A stretch of DNA of 64,000 nucleotides from Escallonia rubra (lineage: Eukaryota; Streptophyta; Magnoliopsida; Escalloniales; Escalloniaceae). A model generated the notes under the pieces. It did no database searches and was not told the DNA's origin. It worked only from the letters and a program-made list of their open reading frames with translations. The stretch covers positions 110,986 to 174,985 of the forward strand of contig JAVXUO010002857.1 of assembly GCA_033065855.1 (NCBI GenBank), written 5' to 3'. Below, in pieces: positions 44,776 through 55,575 of the stretch (the first letter of the stretch is position 1; each line of letters starts with the position of its first letter). The translations under genes and the position numbers were made by a program.

Positions 44776-47700
44776 CTAGCCCAGAATCCCGTGCCAAGCA
44801 CGGGACGGTTTATTAACAGTAATTTATTTTAGTAGTTTTGAAATGCATAGTAAAATATATTGTATATTTTATGATTATTTCATCAAAGTTAATTACTTTA
44901 ATTTTGGCTTGAACTTTCTTGTGATAAAATAAATTAACCCTTCTAGTGAAATATCAATAAGTAATGTTCTTGTGCATGCTTGCTAATTCTGATTTAGGTA
45001 GCGTTTGGTAACATTTCCAGTTTTGGTTTTCTGTTTCCAAAAAAACCAAAACCAAAACCAGTTTAATAATTATTTCTTTTTTTTTACAAAAACAAATGGG
45101 TGTTTGATTACCCAATTTTTTTTTTTTGTTTTTTCTTGGTGGTGGTTTGCGGTGGCGGTGGCTGCTGGAGGAGGCTGCCGGTTGCCGGCGGTGGGAGGGT
45201 GGTGGTCTCAAAATAAAAACAAAAACTGGAGTTTTAAAAAATAACCCTATTTTAAAAACTGGTTTTTAAAACTGAGGAAAAAAAAACGAATAATTTGTGC
45301 CAAACGCGGTTATTTTCTCCAGTTTACAAAACTGGAAAAATAATGGTTACCAAACAGAGCCTTATTAGTAACTACATAGATGAACAAAAATTAAAAATTT
45401 ATTTAATACACAAATAAAAAAAAAGTAAACTGATAACATAGAACATATTGAGATTAATTTCCTATTGCACAAGACAATTATATTATTCTCTATAAAAATA
45501 ATTATTACCTTTGAATTGGTTGTTCAAAACGTTAATTACATATTAGTTTAATTTTGATAGAGAAAATTTCGGTCCATATATTTGTTTATAGCATGTGATT
45601 TACAAAAGTCAATCAACATGACTAATTAAGTAAGGATGATGTGCCATTTTTAAAAGTAAATGTAATCCAACAATAAAGTATACAATGAAAATAGTAATCA
45701 GTGTATGAGGTAATTACATAAAGTTTAAAAGGCTTAACCAACATGACTATATAGGACAATTCAAAACATCGTAATAAGGAAATTGTTGAAGAAAATTTAA
45801 CCAAGATTTCATAAAGTATACAATAACCATGCTTACTATGTAATATTTATCTTCAGATATAATAAAGTTTTCAATCTAAGTTTTAGTCTACATTCATCAC
45901 AATATAATTAATATATTTTTAGATTTTATATGCAATATTCAGAATTATAAAAATTAACATAAAATCATAAATGGCATATTGCTAATGCAAAATTTAGAAT
46001 GCTTAAGAGTTTAATTACTCACAATAAAAATACCATAAAAAATAATTCGTTCAAAACTTTTGAACATAAAATTAGTTGGATTTAATAAATGCTCACATAA
46101 TTAAGGTTTTAAATTTACACTATTTTTTTTAATATATCTCATATATAATCTGCATATTATGGTATTTCTAAATTTAACCATTGCGGGTAAATAAGATCGC
46201 GCAAAACCTTAGAGTAAGGAAATTACTGACCAAAATTTTTAACCAACAGATTTATCAAATTAGATTCATATTTCAATTTTAGAATTTGAAATAGTACCTA
46301 ATTTTTCTTAAATATGAATTCGCTATATAATATTCAAATAAAGTCATAATAGGTTAGTACATTGCATAAGGACTATTATTTAAATGTTTACTATATTTGC
46401 AGATTTAATTAATCACAAAATTAAGGATCCTGTTCAAAATAATGTTTGAAGATCTTTAGCAATATTAATATAATTGGTTTTATTACTCTTTTTATATTAG
46501 AAACACAATGTAATGAGGTGTCATGAGCTATTATTGCATTTCTCGCCTAAGTTATTAGATATTATAACTCAGGATCCCGAGTCAAGCTCGAGTAAACTAA
46601 TAAAATATTTTAAAAAGTTACAAAAAGTGTATCAATGCATACCACATTTTAAGAAACAAAAAGAGATTAACATCTTATGAAAAAAAGAAATCTGCTTTTA
46701 CTAAAACTATAATTGTTGGTAAGAAATTTTTAATACTTTATTTGTAATAATTTCAAGTAATTTGTCAAGATTATATTATTATTAAGTTTTTTTAGTGGTT
46801 CAACCTGTAACCTTTCAAAACCAAGTCCCTTAGCTTGAAAAGTTAGGTTCAGATTTATTTATCTTATGAATCATAAATGTCATAGTCCATTCTTATCTTT
46901 TTCATGAGTCAATGTTTCAAGAAATCACCAACATTAAGATACGAACATGATATCCAGTAGAATATTTTCTTCGTCTCTTATACACATTTAAAATTGCAGT
47001 CTTGATTAGATGGTTATACAATTATTGCAGAATATTTGAATATTTATATATGTTTGCTTTAGTTCCTTTCAACTGTAAGTTTAAATAACAATGAGTACAT
47101 TGTGTTACAATGCCGTCGCTAGAGTTTTACGTTTTTTAAGCTTTTCTTTTATGTCGCTAGATTTTTACGTTCTTTAGATTTTTCTTTTATATCGTCAAGC
47201 GGTACCGTAACATAATATACTTATTATTCTTATAGTTCAAAGGAACTAAAGCAAACATATATGCGTAGGCAAATATTACGCAAAAATTGCATGACAATCA
47301 ATTCAAAGTTTTAATAGTCAAAATAAAAGCATAATACGTAAATATATGTCTGTAGCATAGAGTTTAAACGTTGTATAATAATTTTTCTAAATTTATAAGA
47401 TTTATAAATATCGCAATAATTATACCACAATTTTTTTAACAATAAATTGTAGTAAAGAGTTTGATTTGTTTTTCAAATTCTTATATATGGAATATAACCA
47501 GTTTGATGGTCGTGAGGTCTTATTTAAAAATGCTGACTTATAGTTCGTTTATATATATATATATATATTATATCAAATTATTCATTTTTAACGATGACTA
47601 TGTTATGTATATTATTTATATGTCAATATATATGAATAATGACAGTACATTTAACTCAATTAGAATGTTATTTTTTTTCCTTCTAAATCTAATATGTTAT

Positions 47701-48000
47701 TTCGTTCTTTGATATATGAATTTTTATATTCACATTAAGGAGTGGTTTTAAGAATGCAATAGTCAAGTTTAAGTCATAATAAGTAAGTATATTGATTAGG
47801 TTGAGTTCTAAAATATTTAGAATTAATTTTTAAATCATACAACCCTCATTATTCTTGCAAAATTAATCAAATTTAAAAATAAGGTAGCTATCAAAATTCA
47901 AATCAACTGTTAAATTATTATTTTTTCTAAGTCTCGTAAGTTGTTTAATCTTAATTGTAACATCAAATTTTTTTTTCTAAATCAAAAGTACTATTTTCAT

Positions 48001-48040
<40 letters not shown>

Positions 48041-48581
48041 CTTTTATATTCATATTAGAGAGTAGTTTTGAAGATATAATACTTTTAAGGACATAAATGT
48101 CAAAATAAAGTCTTAAATAGATTAGTATATTGTTTAGGTAGAGTTTTACAATGATTAGAATTAGTTTTTAAATTAATTTTTTTTCTTCTAACTCAAAAGT
48201 ATTATTTTCGTTTTTTATTTATATGAGTTTTTATATTCATATTAGAGAATAGTTTTGAAGATACTATAGTCAATATTAAGTCCTAATGAGTTAATATGAT
48301 GATAAGATAGAGTTTTAAAATAATTAGAATTAATTTTTAAATTTTGAGGACATAATTGTTAAAAAGAAGTCTTAATAGATTAGTATATTGATTAGGTAGA
48401 ACTTTAGAATGATTAGAATTAGTTTTCAAATTAAATAAGATTTACTAATATAGAAGTTAATTAATCTTAAAATAAGGATCTGATGACGTGTCATATAAAA
48501 AAGTGATGATGTGTCGCGCAAAGAAGTCATCAATGTCTTTCTTGCTTCGCTTATTATATATTATATAGATATAGATATAGA
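44776..48581 (-). mobile_element. Helitron unit 3 of array 1, a composite with a fossil junction
   Basis: The 3' terminus (44776-44804) is the best preserved: CTAG, eight bases, then a 7-bp stem with a 3-base loop. An older, decayed junction lies inside at about 46553-46590 (TTAGATATTATAACTCAGG, then CCCGAGTCAAGCTCGAG), so 46557-48563 was once a separate element. The paralog 57192-61350 has the same internal fossil near 58730. The 5' end carries three TATAGA hexamers and then host sequence TTTGCCC at 48582. Confidence 0.75.
44997..45361. mobile_element. hAT-like MITE inserted in Helitron unit 3
   Basis: The left end is GGTAGCGTTTGGTAAC; the right end on the minus strand is GGCTCTGTTTGGTAAC, followed inside by AAACTGG-type subterminal repeats. 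The paralogous Helitron near 57420 lacks it (CTGATTTAACTATG), which gives an empty site. The target duplication is not clean. Confidence 0.62.
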
Positions 48582-49140
48582 TTTGCCCAACTAAAAAGAA
48601 AAATGTCAACTTTTGGACGCCAAAAAAAGGGTTGACTTGCGTTTTCACCCCCTAAACCCATAGCCTGGAATCATGACCACATTGAGGACTTTATGGAATC
48701 TGCTTGCCTCATCAGCTCTTTTGTTTTGATAATTCCCGGGAAGTAGAACATATCCTTTATGTATGTGAATCGATCATGCATTCTATGTTCTTCAAATTCC
48801 GTCGGCAGCCAAAATCTTGAAACTATTTGTTCCTTCGGTATCCTCAGTTGCTAAAACTGATTTTGTATTCTGATCTACGAAACTCCAGGCAAAGAGGGAA
48901 ACCCCAGGATACTTGTTGCACTTGTCCACAAAGAGCCTTCCACGCCGTTCGTCTATATGAGAAAGCCATGATCCCCACTTTGACCTTTAAATGTAAGAAA
49001 ACTGAGATACCCACGTCCACCTTGCACAAGTCTGTTTCAGGCTCCTCAAATCTTAACGAAAAAGGAAGAAACACATGCCCACTCAGCGGAGTCTGTTTTA
49101 GGCTTCATCTTTGACCTCTACCTTCTAGCTCTTATTCAGC
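48582..49140. repeat. RPN9-side segmental block, copy 3 (first part only)
   Basis: It matches 11587-12080: TTTGCCCAACTAAAAAG, ATCATGACCACATTGA, GTATGTGAATCGATCATGC, then GGCAAAGAGGGAAACC. It stops before the RPN9 exon piece, which is missing in this unit. It begins exactly at the Helitron 5' junction. Confidence 0.65.
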
Positions 49141-49505
49141 AGTGCAGGCTTGTTTCCTGGATTAGTTTCTGTAGGGTTCATCTTTTGATAGTCCGTAATT
49201 GCACGAAATAACTGCGCCCGGAAGTCACCGATGCCCCACTTCCCTAACCCCCCAACCAAAACAAACAAATAGTTCACTTTTGCTTTCTCCGTTTTCTCTC
49301 TTCGAAACTGAATTTCCTCAGATCTTCTACAAAGGTATGAAGAGTAACACCCACTTTCGTACCAACGTCTTGAGCTTGATCTTTTCCATTTCCATTTACA
49401 TCCCTGCATGTACTGAGACTTATTGGCACAAGACCACAGAGTCAAATTTTTTTTAGAAACGCCAGACCAAAAAGTGACATTATGCTAATAAAAAGGGAAA
49501 AGCCA

Positions 49506-49648
49506 TACAGGGGATTTTGTTTGCCTGCTCTCATGCATCACATGTAATAAGTTGTTTTTTGACAAGTATTATTGCGTTCTACAACTGAAAATAAAAAATA
49601 ATCAATGATCGTCATATCAAGGATACAACGTCAACATTAATTACAGAA
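49506..49648 (+). repeat. About 140-bp direct repeat, first copy
   Basis: CAGGGGATTTTGTTTGCCTG through CAACGTCAACATTAATTA recurs at about 51444-51582 with four or five substitutions. Confidence 0.8.
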
Positions 49649-50477
49649 CACAATGGTTTCAATAGTTGTAACTTAATTCTGTGCGGACAGCAACATCATT
49701 CAACTAAGACCACACAACCTCTCATGCTAGCACAATCGAGCACCAAAGCAAATAATGATAAACAGATACTCGATCACGAGACATCGAACTGGATAGACAT
49801 ATACATGAACTTTTTGCACAGTTCAGTACCTCATCAAAAAGATACCGGACAGCTCTGATGGGTATCTCAATGTTTCTGCTCTCAATAAAATATAATAGTG
49901 TAAACATAAGAACAATAAATTCCTAACTCCATTTTTTTCAATCGACTCTAAGTCATCTTTCATGACTTCAAGCCATTAAGTTGAGTGCCCACTCATATTA
50001 GCTTATTTAAAGGATGTATGATCATTTCCTATGCCCATATTATAGTCAACCTCATCTAGGCACACAATATGATTGTCAGAGATAGCCGTTCGTTTCTATC
50101 TTGCTGACTTCCGAAAAGGTTGTTTGTTAGCAAGGATGGGAGTAGGATCTGTAAGAGGGGGCGCATTATTAGGTACTACCTCGACCACATCGATATCCTC
50201 CATGAATATCATATAAATAAATAAATAAATAAATAAAAGACGAGTCATTCTCTGAAATTCTCAGTTCTCTGGTGAAGTTTTAGCTTCTTTTGAATGTAGA
50301 CTTTTAATCTGGACTTCTTAATATTGTTTCAATTAATCTGGACTTCAAATTCATTTATTATACCTCGAGTTTAGACATCTTATTATCTTATTACTCTCGC
50401 ATTTAAGTCACATTGTACTCCGTACCTATTTCCTTCTTCTCTCCTCTTCTCACACACTCTTTCTCACCTTGTCTATA

Positions 50478-50703
50478 TGTTGTGGTCAATGCATGCACTT
50501 GACTTATATGAAATATAACATACTAGCAACAACAATATGAAATTTCTGCTTAATTCATATGGTTTGATACTTGGGGTATTTCAATGTTTATGTTGTGGTC
50601 AACGCATGCACTCGACTTATATGAAATATAACATACTAGCAACAACAATATGAAATTTCTGTTTTATCCATATAGTTAGATACTTGGGGTATTTCAATGT
50701 TTA
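50478..50703. repeat. 113-bp tandem duplication
   Basis: TGTTGTGGTCAATGCATGCA at 50478 recurs at 50591 as TGTTGTGGTCAACGCATGCA. Each copy ends ACTTGGGGTATTTCAATGTT. The copies differ by several substitutions. Confidence 0.85.
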
Positions 50704-51443
50704 TGTTGAAATCTTTCCTTTCATCACTGCTCTATCTTTTTTTTAGCAGCAAATATGGGCCACAAAGTCAAAAAGGAACAGCTTGAAATAGTCATACTCA
50801 GATGTATCATGCATGTATGCTATCATGTTGGCATATCATATATACAAACAAAAAGGGAAATTAGTCCTAACATTTCTGTTAAAAGGAATTTAAGTAAATG
50901 GGAGAAAGGTAACTTCCAATTTCCTCATAATCTTGGTCAAAAATTAGTTTGTTTGTGTAGCATCTATTAAATAGCATGAATTATCATTAACATTTAGATA
51001 GAAAATTGAATTAGTATGGAACTACAATTTTCTTAGATTCAAAAGCAAAGTAAATTGTATTTCGCAAAATGTTAAATTGCATATCTCCAAAAAGGAAGAG
51101 CAACAAAAGTAATACAGTATCACATTGGGAAAAAAATATATAATTAAATTTCACTAAGTACTAACATGAAAATGAAATCAGAGGGAATGTTACATTTTGT
51201 AAGTTTTACCTTAAGTTTGTAGTTTTATGCACTAAGTCTAACATGTTATTGTCAGTATGGAACCAAATTTTTTCAAAATTAAATTACAAGAGGGAATTGT
51301 AGATGATTGGAAGAAAAATGGGAAGGTATATGAGGTCTAAGACAACTTTTACTTTAATTTTGCAATACATGCACTATAAGTCGTATCAATATGGTGGTGG
51401 TGGTGTGGATACTCCATGCATGTAGTTAATTTTGCAATACATA

Positions 51444-51582
51444 CAGGGGATTTTGTTTGCCTGCTCTCATGCATCACGTGTAATAAGTTGTTTTTTGACA
51501 AGTATTATTGCGTGCTACAGCTGAACATAAAAAATAATCAATGATCGTCATATCAAGGATACAACGTCAACATTAATTATTA
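51444..51582 (+). repeat. About 140-bp direct repeat, second copy
   Basis: Second copy of the segment at 49506-49648. It lies directly before a partial MITE-derived stretch (51583-51860) that resembles 29250-29530. Confidence 0.8.
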
Positions 51583-51950
51583 CACGTGGTGTTGGTAATG
51601 GTGATGATATCGATAAGCGACAACATGTGGTCAAGGCAGTGGTTGTAGTGTGGTGGATCTTTAGATGATTTTGGCAGAAATTGACATAGTGACAACATCG
51701 ACTATATGGTGGAGATGGCAGTGTCGATAGTGGTGTTGATATAGTGGCTAGGTCGTTGTAATTGTGGTGGTGATAGTAAAAGGAAATAATGGTTGTAGTG
51801 ATGGTTGTATCATGGTGGAGGCAGTGTTGCCAACAAATTAATTGAGGCGACCTCGTAGTGGTAATTAATGCTAATGCTAATGCTGATCACTTAATGTTAA
51901 ATAACTTTTAATCATCTCACTTAGAATTAAGTGATCAGCATTAGCATTAA
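51583..51950. repeat. Partial MITE-derived sequence
   Basis: ACGTGGTGTTGGTAATGGTG and the following GGTGGATCTTTAGATGATTT resemble 29250-29340, the right part of the CACTA-split MITE. It is followed at 51951 by a complete copy of the MITE, so two copies lie side by side. Confidence 0.55.
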
Positions 51951-52520
51951 GGGGCTGTTTGATGAAACTGAAATTTAAGTGCTGAAAAATTTAAGCGCTG
52001 AATTCGTAAAACTGAAAACTTTAAGCGACTAAACTTTTACTGAAAAATAAGTTAACATGTTCGGTAAACTAAAAGCAGATGTCTGAAATTTTTTTATTTA
52101 CAAATTTATTCATTTTACCAAAATTATGCATTTGTTTTGTATTTTATAACTTTTTTGGGGGGTAAAAATCGTGTTGGTGGTGGTGACATTGACGATGGAG
52201 TAATACTAGAGGCGGTGGCGGCAAAAAGGTGTTAATGATGGTGATAATGGTGCGTGAAGACGTGGTGCTGATAATGGTGCGTGAAGACGTATTGGTAAAA
52301 AAAAATTTATGTAAAAATATGTTAGATAATTTTTAATCATCTAACTTAGAATTAAGTGATCATCATTAAGTAAGTCCACACTGACTTAAAATTTTAGTCT
52401 ATTTTTTGTAGGAATTAATTTTTTAAGTGATACAAGGTTTAGCGTTATTAAATGCACTTACTTAAAAATTAATAAAAACCTTAAATTTTAAGTGCTTAGT
52501 TGCGTTATCAAACACACCTA
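51951..52520. mobile_element. hAT-type MITE, complete copy
   Basis: About 570 bp, with left end GGGGCTGTTTGATGAAAC and right end on the minus strand TAGGTGTGTTTGATAACG, and AAATTTAAGTGCT-type subterminal repeats at both ends. It is non-coding. It lies downstream of the 3' end of NLR-3, as the related split copy lies downstream of NLR-2. Confidence 0.62.
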
Positions 52521-53473
52521 AGAAAGAAGAAAGACTACTAATTACAATTTACAAAACCATTAAATATATCATCTAGAAACTAATGTCTGAAACAAGGAAA
52601 AATTTGGCACTCGTATATGCTTAGAACTTGCAACGAAGCCGATATATGCTGCCTGCGTCCTTTGGGCACTCGTATCCCCTTGCTGTTTACAGAGCATAAT
52701 TCAGCTAGTGAAGCTCCTCTTTCTGCAGAATGTGTCCAATCGGGAGACCATCGTTCCAGACTCCGATCCAAACATTGGGGATGTGGGCTATATTCGAGTT
52801 ACCCTGACCTTGTAGTGGCGTAGTCAATTTATCTGGCATGTCAACGAGCCCAAGAAATTGCATGTTGGTTAGATGTTGGATGCCTGAGGACAACTCATCC
52901 ACCAATTTACAGCCCTGAAAATATATGTCTTTAAGATGAGGCATCGCCCCATCCTCCACTGTCACCGATCTCAATCCTTTCAATTGAATAAGCCCTAATT
53001 CCTTGAGTCTGAGAAACCCTCCGGCCTTAAAAGTCAAGCTCTCCCCCTCGAACGCTTGGAAGAGGACAATTTCTTCAAGATTGGGCAAAGCTTCAAGCGA
53101 CTGCAGTGGATCATCCCCTAGTTGGCTGTGGTATAAGCGTATTTTGACCAGGCTGTGAAGAGAAGGTATCCACTGTGGGAACTTCTCTAAATGTCCCACT
53201 AGTTCTAGCGTTCGAAGAAACTGAGGAGCCGATGAAAGGGACTGCACATCAAGAATCTCATCGTCGGCGACAGAAACAACAGACAATGCCCTGAGGTTGG
53301 TTAGTTTCTCAATGGAGGAGCAGAAAGCCGTTCCATCTTTGAGTCTTAACTTGGTAATGCCTAGCCTCCTGAGTTGGGTCAGCTTCCCTATCTCTGTCAC
53401 AATGTTAAAACTGCCACCGCTCCCATTGATCTCACCCGCCTCTATGTAACATAGCTTTTGTAGGGAGATCAAA

Positions 53474-53689
53474 TCTCCTATCTTATATGGAGCCTTAAAA
53501 CCATGTGGAATTTGAATGCCAAAATTAATGCCCGTGATCTCATAGCGGTACACTAAGACATGGCACAATTTACGAAGTCTCAAATCTCCTATCTTATATG
53601 GAGCCTTAAAACCAGAACCACGTAGACTTTGAATGCTAGTGATCTCATAGCGGTACACTAAGACATGGCGCAATTTACGAAGTCTCAAA
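53474..53689 (-). repeat. 111-bp tandem duplication within the NLR-3 LRR region
   Basis: TCTCCTATCTTATATGGAGC starts at 53474 and again at 53585. The two copies (111 and 105 bp) encode two versions of a segment beginning LRKL[R/C]HVLVYRYEIT and ending GFKAPYKIGDL. NLR-1 and NLR-2 have one copy. The frame is kept. Confidence 0.88.
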
Positions 53690-54615
53690 ATTTCAGCCGG
53701 CAATTCTGTCACATAAGTATGCTTTAGATCTAATGTCTCCAAGTTTTGAAGCTTTCTAATCGATTTGGGAACCAACCTCACATTTGTTCTCCTCATACTT
53801 AGATACCTCAAATGAATTAACGTGAAAACTAAGCTTGGAATTTCCTCTAACATAGCACCTCTGAGATCTAAAACCTTCAATAGCCGACTGCTTAACAACA
53901 TAGATATGGATGACTTAGAAAGCGGATCTACAATCCCAAATATGAGCAGGGAACGCAATCGACTATAGGATTCACTCCGGTGTATATTTTCCACGTAATT
54001 GTGGATTGATAGGCATCGCCACTTTGCATCGTGCCCACTGATTATGGTACCAATGCTTTGCTCTCTTGACTTTGAAAGAATCATCTCGCGCAAGATGTCA
54101 TGGACGCGACAAGTCCTAAGCCTTCCGTCACCAGTTGTATCTGCCGCTTGGACCAAACTTCGATTGACAAGATTATTGAGGTAGTTCTCAGCAACTTCTT
54201 CTAAAGTCTTTCCTTCTCGCACTTGCACAAATCCTTCTGCAATCCACAACCGTATAAGCCTCGTTTTTTCTATCTCATAATCCTCAGGAAAAACGCTCAA
54301 GTACAACAAACAAACTTTAAGATGGGAAGGCAAGTCAAAGTAACTGAGAAAGAGTATTCTTTTCATAAACCCGAATTGGTCATTACTTTCAAGCTCGTCA
54401 CCAAGACTTCGCCAAACCATATCCCACTCTTCAACTCTCCTGTCTTTTGTCGCCAAAAAACCGCCCATTGCCACAATTGCAAGCGGCAAGCCCTCACATT
54501 TCTCTAAAATACATTTGGAGAGTGGATACAGAGGTTGAGGGCAGTCAGTCCCTTGAAACACCTTTCTACAAAATAGAGTCCAGGACTCCTCTGGAGATAA
54601 AGCATTCATTGTGTA

Positions 54616-54634
54616 TTTTTTTTTTTTTTTTTTT
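54616..54634. repeat. Poly-T tract of 19 bases replacing coding sequence
   Basis: NLR-2 has TTTTTTGCCACGAGTTTTT at this place; NLR-3 has 19 T of the same length, so the eight bases GCCACGAG have become T without an indel. Confidence 0.85.
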
Positions 54635-55575
54635 AAGCAACACGCAGAAGCTATATCAAAGTCACGGGTTGTCAGCAGTACACGACTGCCGCGACTGTTA
54701 TCAGGCAATGCAATTTCCATTGCAATCCATGCATCTGAACTCCAAACATCATCTAGAACAAGCACATACCTGCTTTGTCGGAGGAACTCTCTGATGAGTT
54801 CTTTCATGCTGTGGCTAGCCATGGTTTCCACCGCTTGAGGGACCGCTTGCTTGACTTCATCAAAGAGTTGCAGAATAATGTGTTTCAGAAGCTCCTCGAT
54901 CTTAAATGACTGTGAAACAGTGATTCAGACATGGCTTTGGAAATGCCTCTTCACTTCTGTATCTTCGTATACTTTCTTTACCAGTGTGGTCTTCCCTGAC
55001 CCTCCCATTCCTGCCACCGACACCACTTTGAGCCCAGAATCATCGTTGACAAGCCAACTAATCAGCTGACGCTTTGGCTGTTCGATGCCCACAAGCTCAG
55101 CCTCTTCTATTAGAAGTGCATCCCCTCGGCGATCAAGCCATGCGTTGTTGATGACGGTTGAACTTGAGCCATGGGGATCAAAACCAACATAATTTTCAAA
55201 TATATGGTCGATTCTTGGTCTGATCCTCTGTATCTTGGAAGCACTCTGATGCCGAGCTTGTATTTTATTTGCATACCAAGTTATCCTATACAATGACCCG
55301 AAGAATCCATCGCGACGATTACTTGCCAGGCGGGGAAGGAATTCATCAAGGATGTCTTCGGTGTCATAAGCAACATCTCGCACTTGTTTAATCCATACCT
55401 TCAGCTGGGGATCACTCTCTTCCTTGGCCTCAGCTTTGCTCAGAAAGGCTCTCATCTGTTCTAGTTTTGCTCTTATGTACTCGGCTTCCTCCCGAACACC
55501 TCCAAGAAGACTCTTTTCGTCATGGAGGAAGACTGCTAGCTCGTTAAGCAAGAAGGACACTGCAATCTCTGCCAT

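Larger units (their letters stand above)
40105..48581 (-). mobile_element. Array of nested non-autonomous Helitrons, array 1
   Basis: Three AT-rich elements lie head to tail, all with 5' ends on the right. They are a truncated one (40105-40690), a second (40691-44775) and a third (44776-48563), followed by three TATAGA hexamers (48564-48581). 3' termini on the minus strand show a hairpin, eight bases, then CTAG; the best is at 44776-44804, with stem CCCGTGC/GCACGGG. 5' termini share TAATATATAATAAGCGAAGC on the minus strand, with the outermost reading TCTATA repeated three times after a host A. No Rep/helicase frame is present, so they are non-autonomous. Array 2 at 57192 is the paralog. Confidence 0.8.
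49141..51582. other. Intergenic DNA with local duplications
   Basis: No recognisable gene. Short frames at 49125-49456 do not resemble a family I know. The region holds the direct-repeat pair 49506/51444, a 113-bp tandem duplication at 50478 and an AAAT microsatellite near 50214-50237. Confidence 0.5.
52705..55575 (-). pseudogene. NLR-3: CC-NB-ARC-LRR gene with one nonsense codon
   Basis: The start is MAEIAVSFLLNELAVFLHDE at 55575. The frame is open for 216 codons through P-loop GMGGSGKTT, then meets TGA at 54925-54927, where NLR-2 has Trp217 of HVWIT. After it the same frame continues to 52705 with kinase-2 VLVLDDVW, EGLPLAIVAMGG, CLLYLSVFPEDYEI, RLWIAEGF, VHD and LRRs, ending KEELH. Ignoring the stop it would be about 956 residues. 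Residues near 315-320 read KKKKKK because a T19 run replaces the NLR-2 sequence with no change in length. The LRR region carries a tandem duplication of about 36 residues (DNA 53474-53689). It is very close to NLR-2 across gene and flank. The single TGA could be real inactivation or a sequence error. Confidence 0.88.

Noticed and set aside
45005..45244. Phe/Gly-rich 79-codon frame with poly-T
   Set aside because: It lies wholly within the hAT-like MITE at 44997-45361 and is low-complexity.
40105..48581. An undescribed coding system in the large gene-poor AT-rich stretch
   Set aside because: No frame above about 85 codons, stops are dense in all frames, and unit boundaries match Helitron termini.
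49125..49456. Overlapping 85- and 106-codon frames on opposite strands
   Set aside because: Neither resembles a known family, there is no gene structure, and the region borders duplicated DNA. Left as unassigned.
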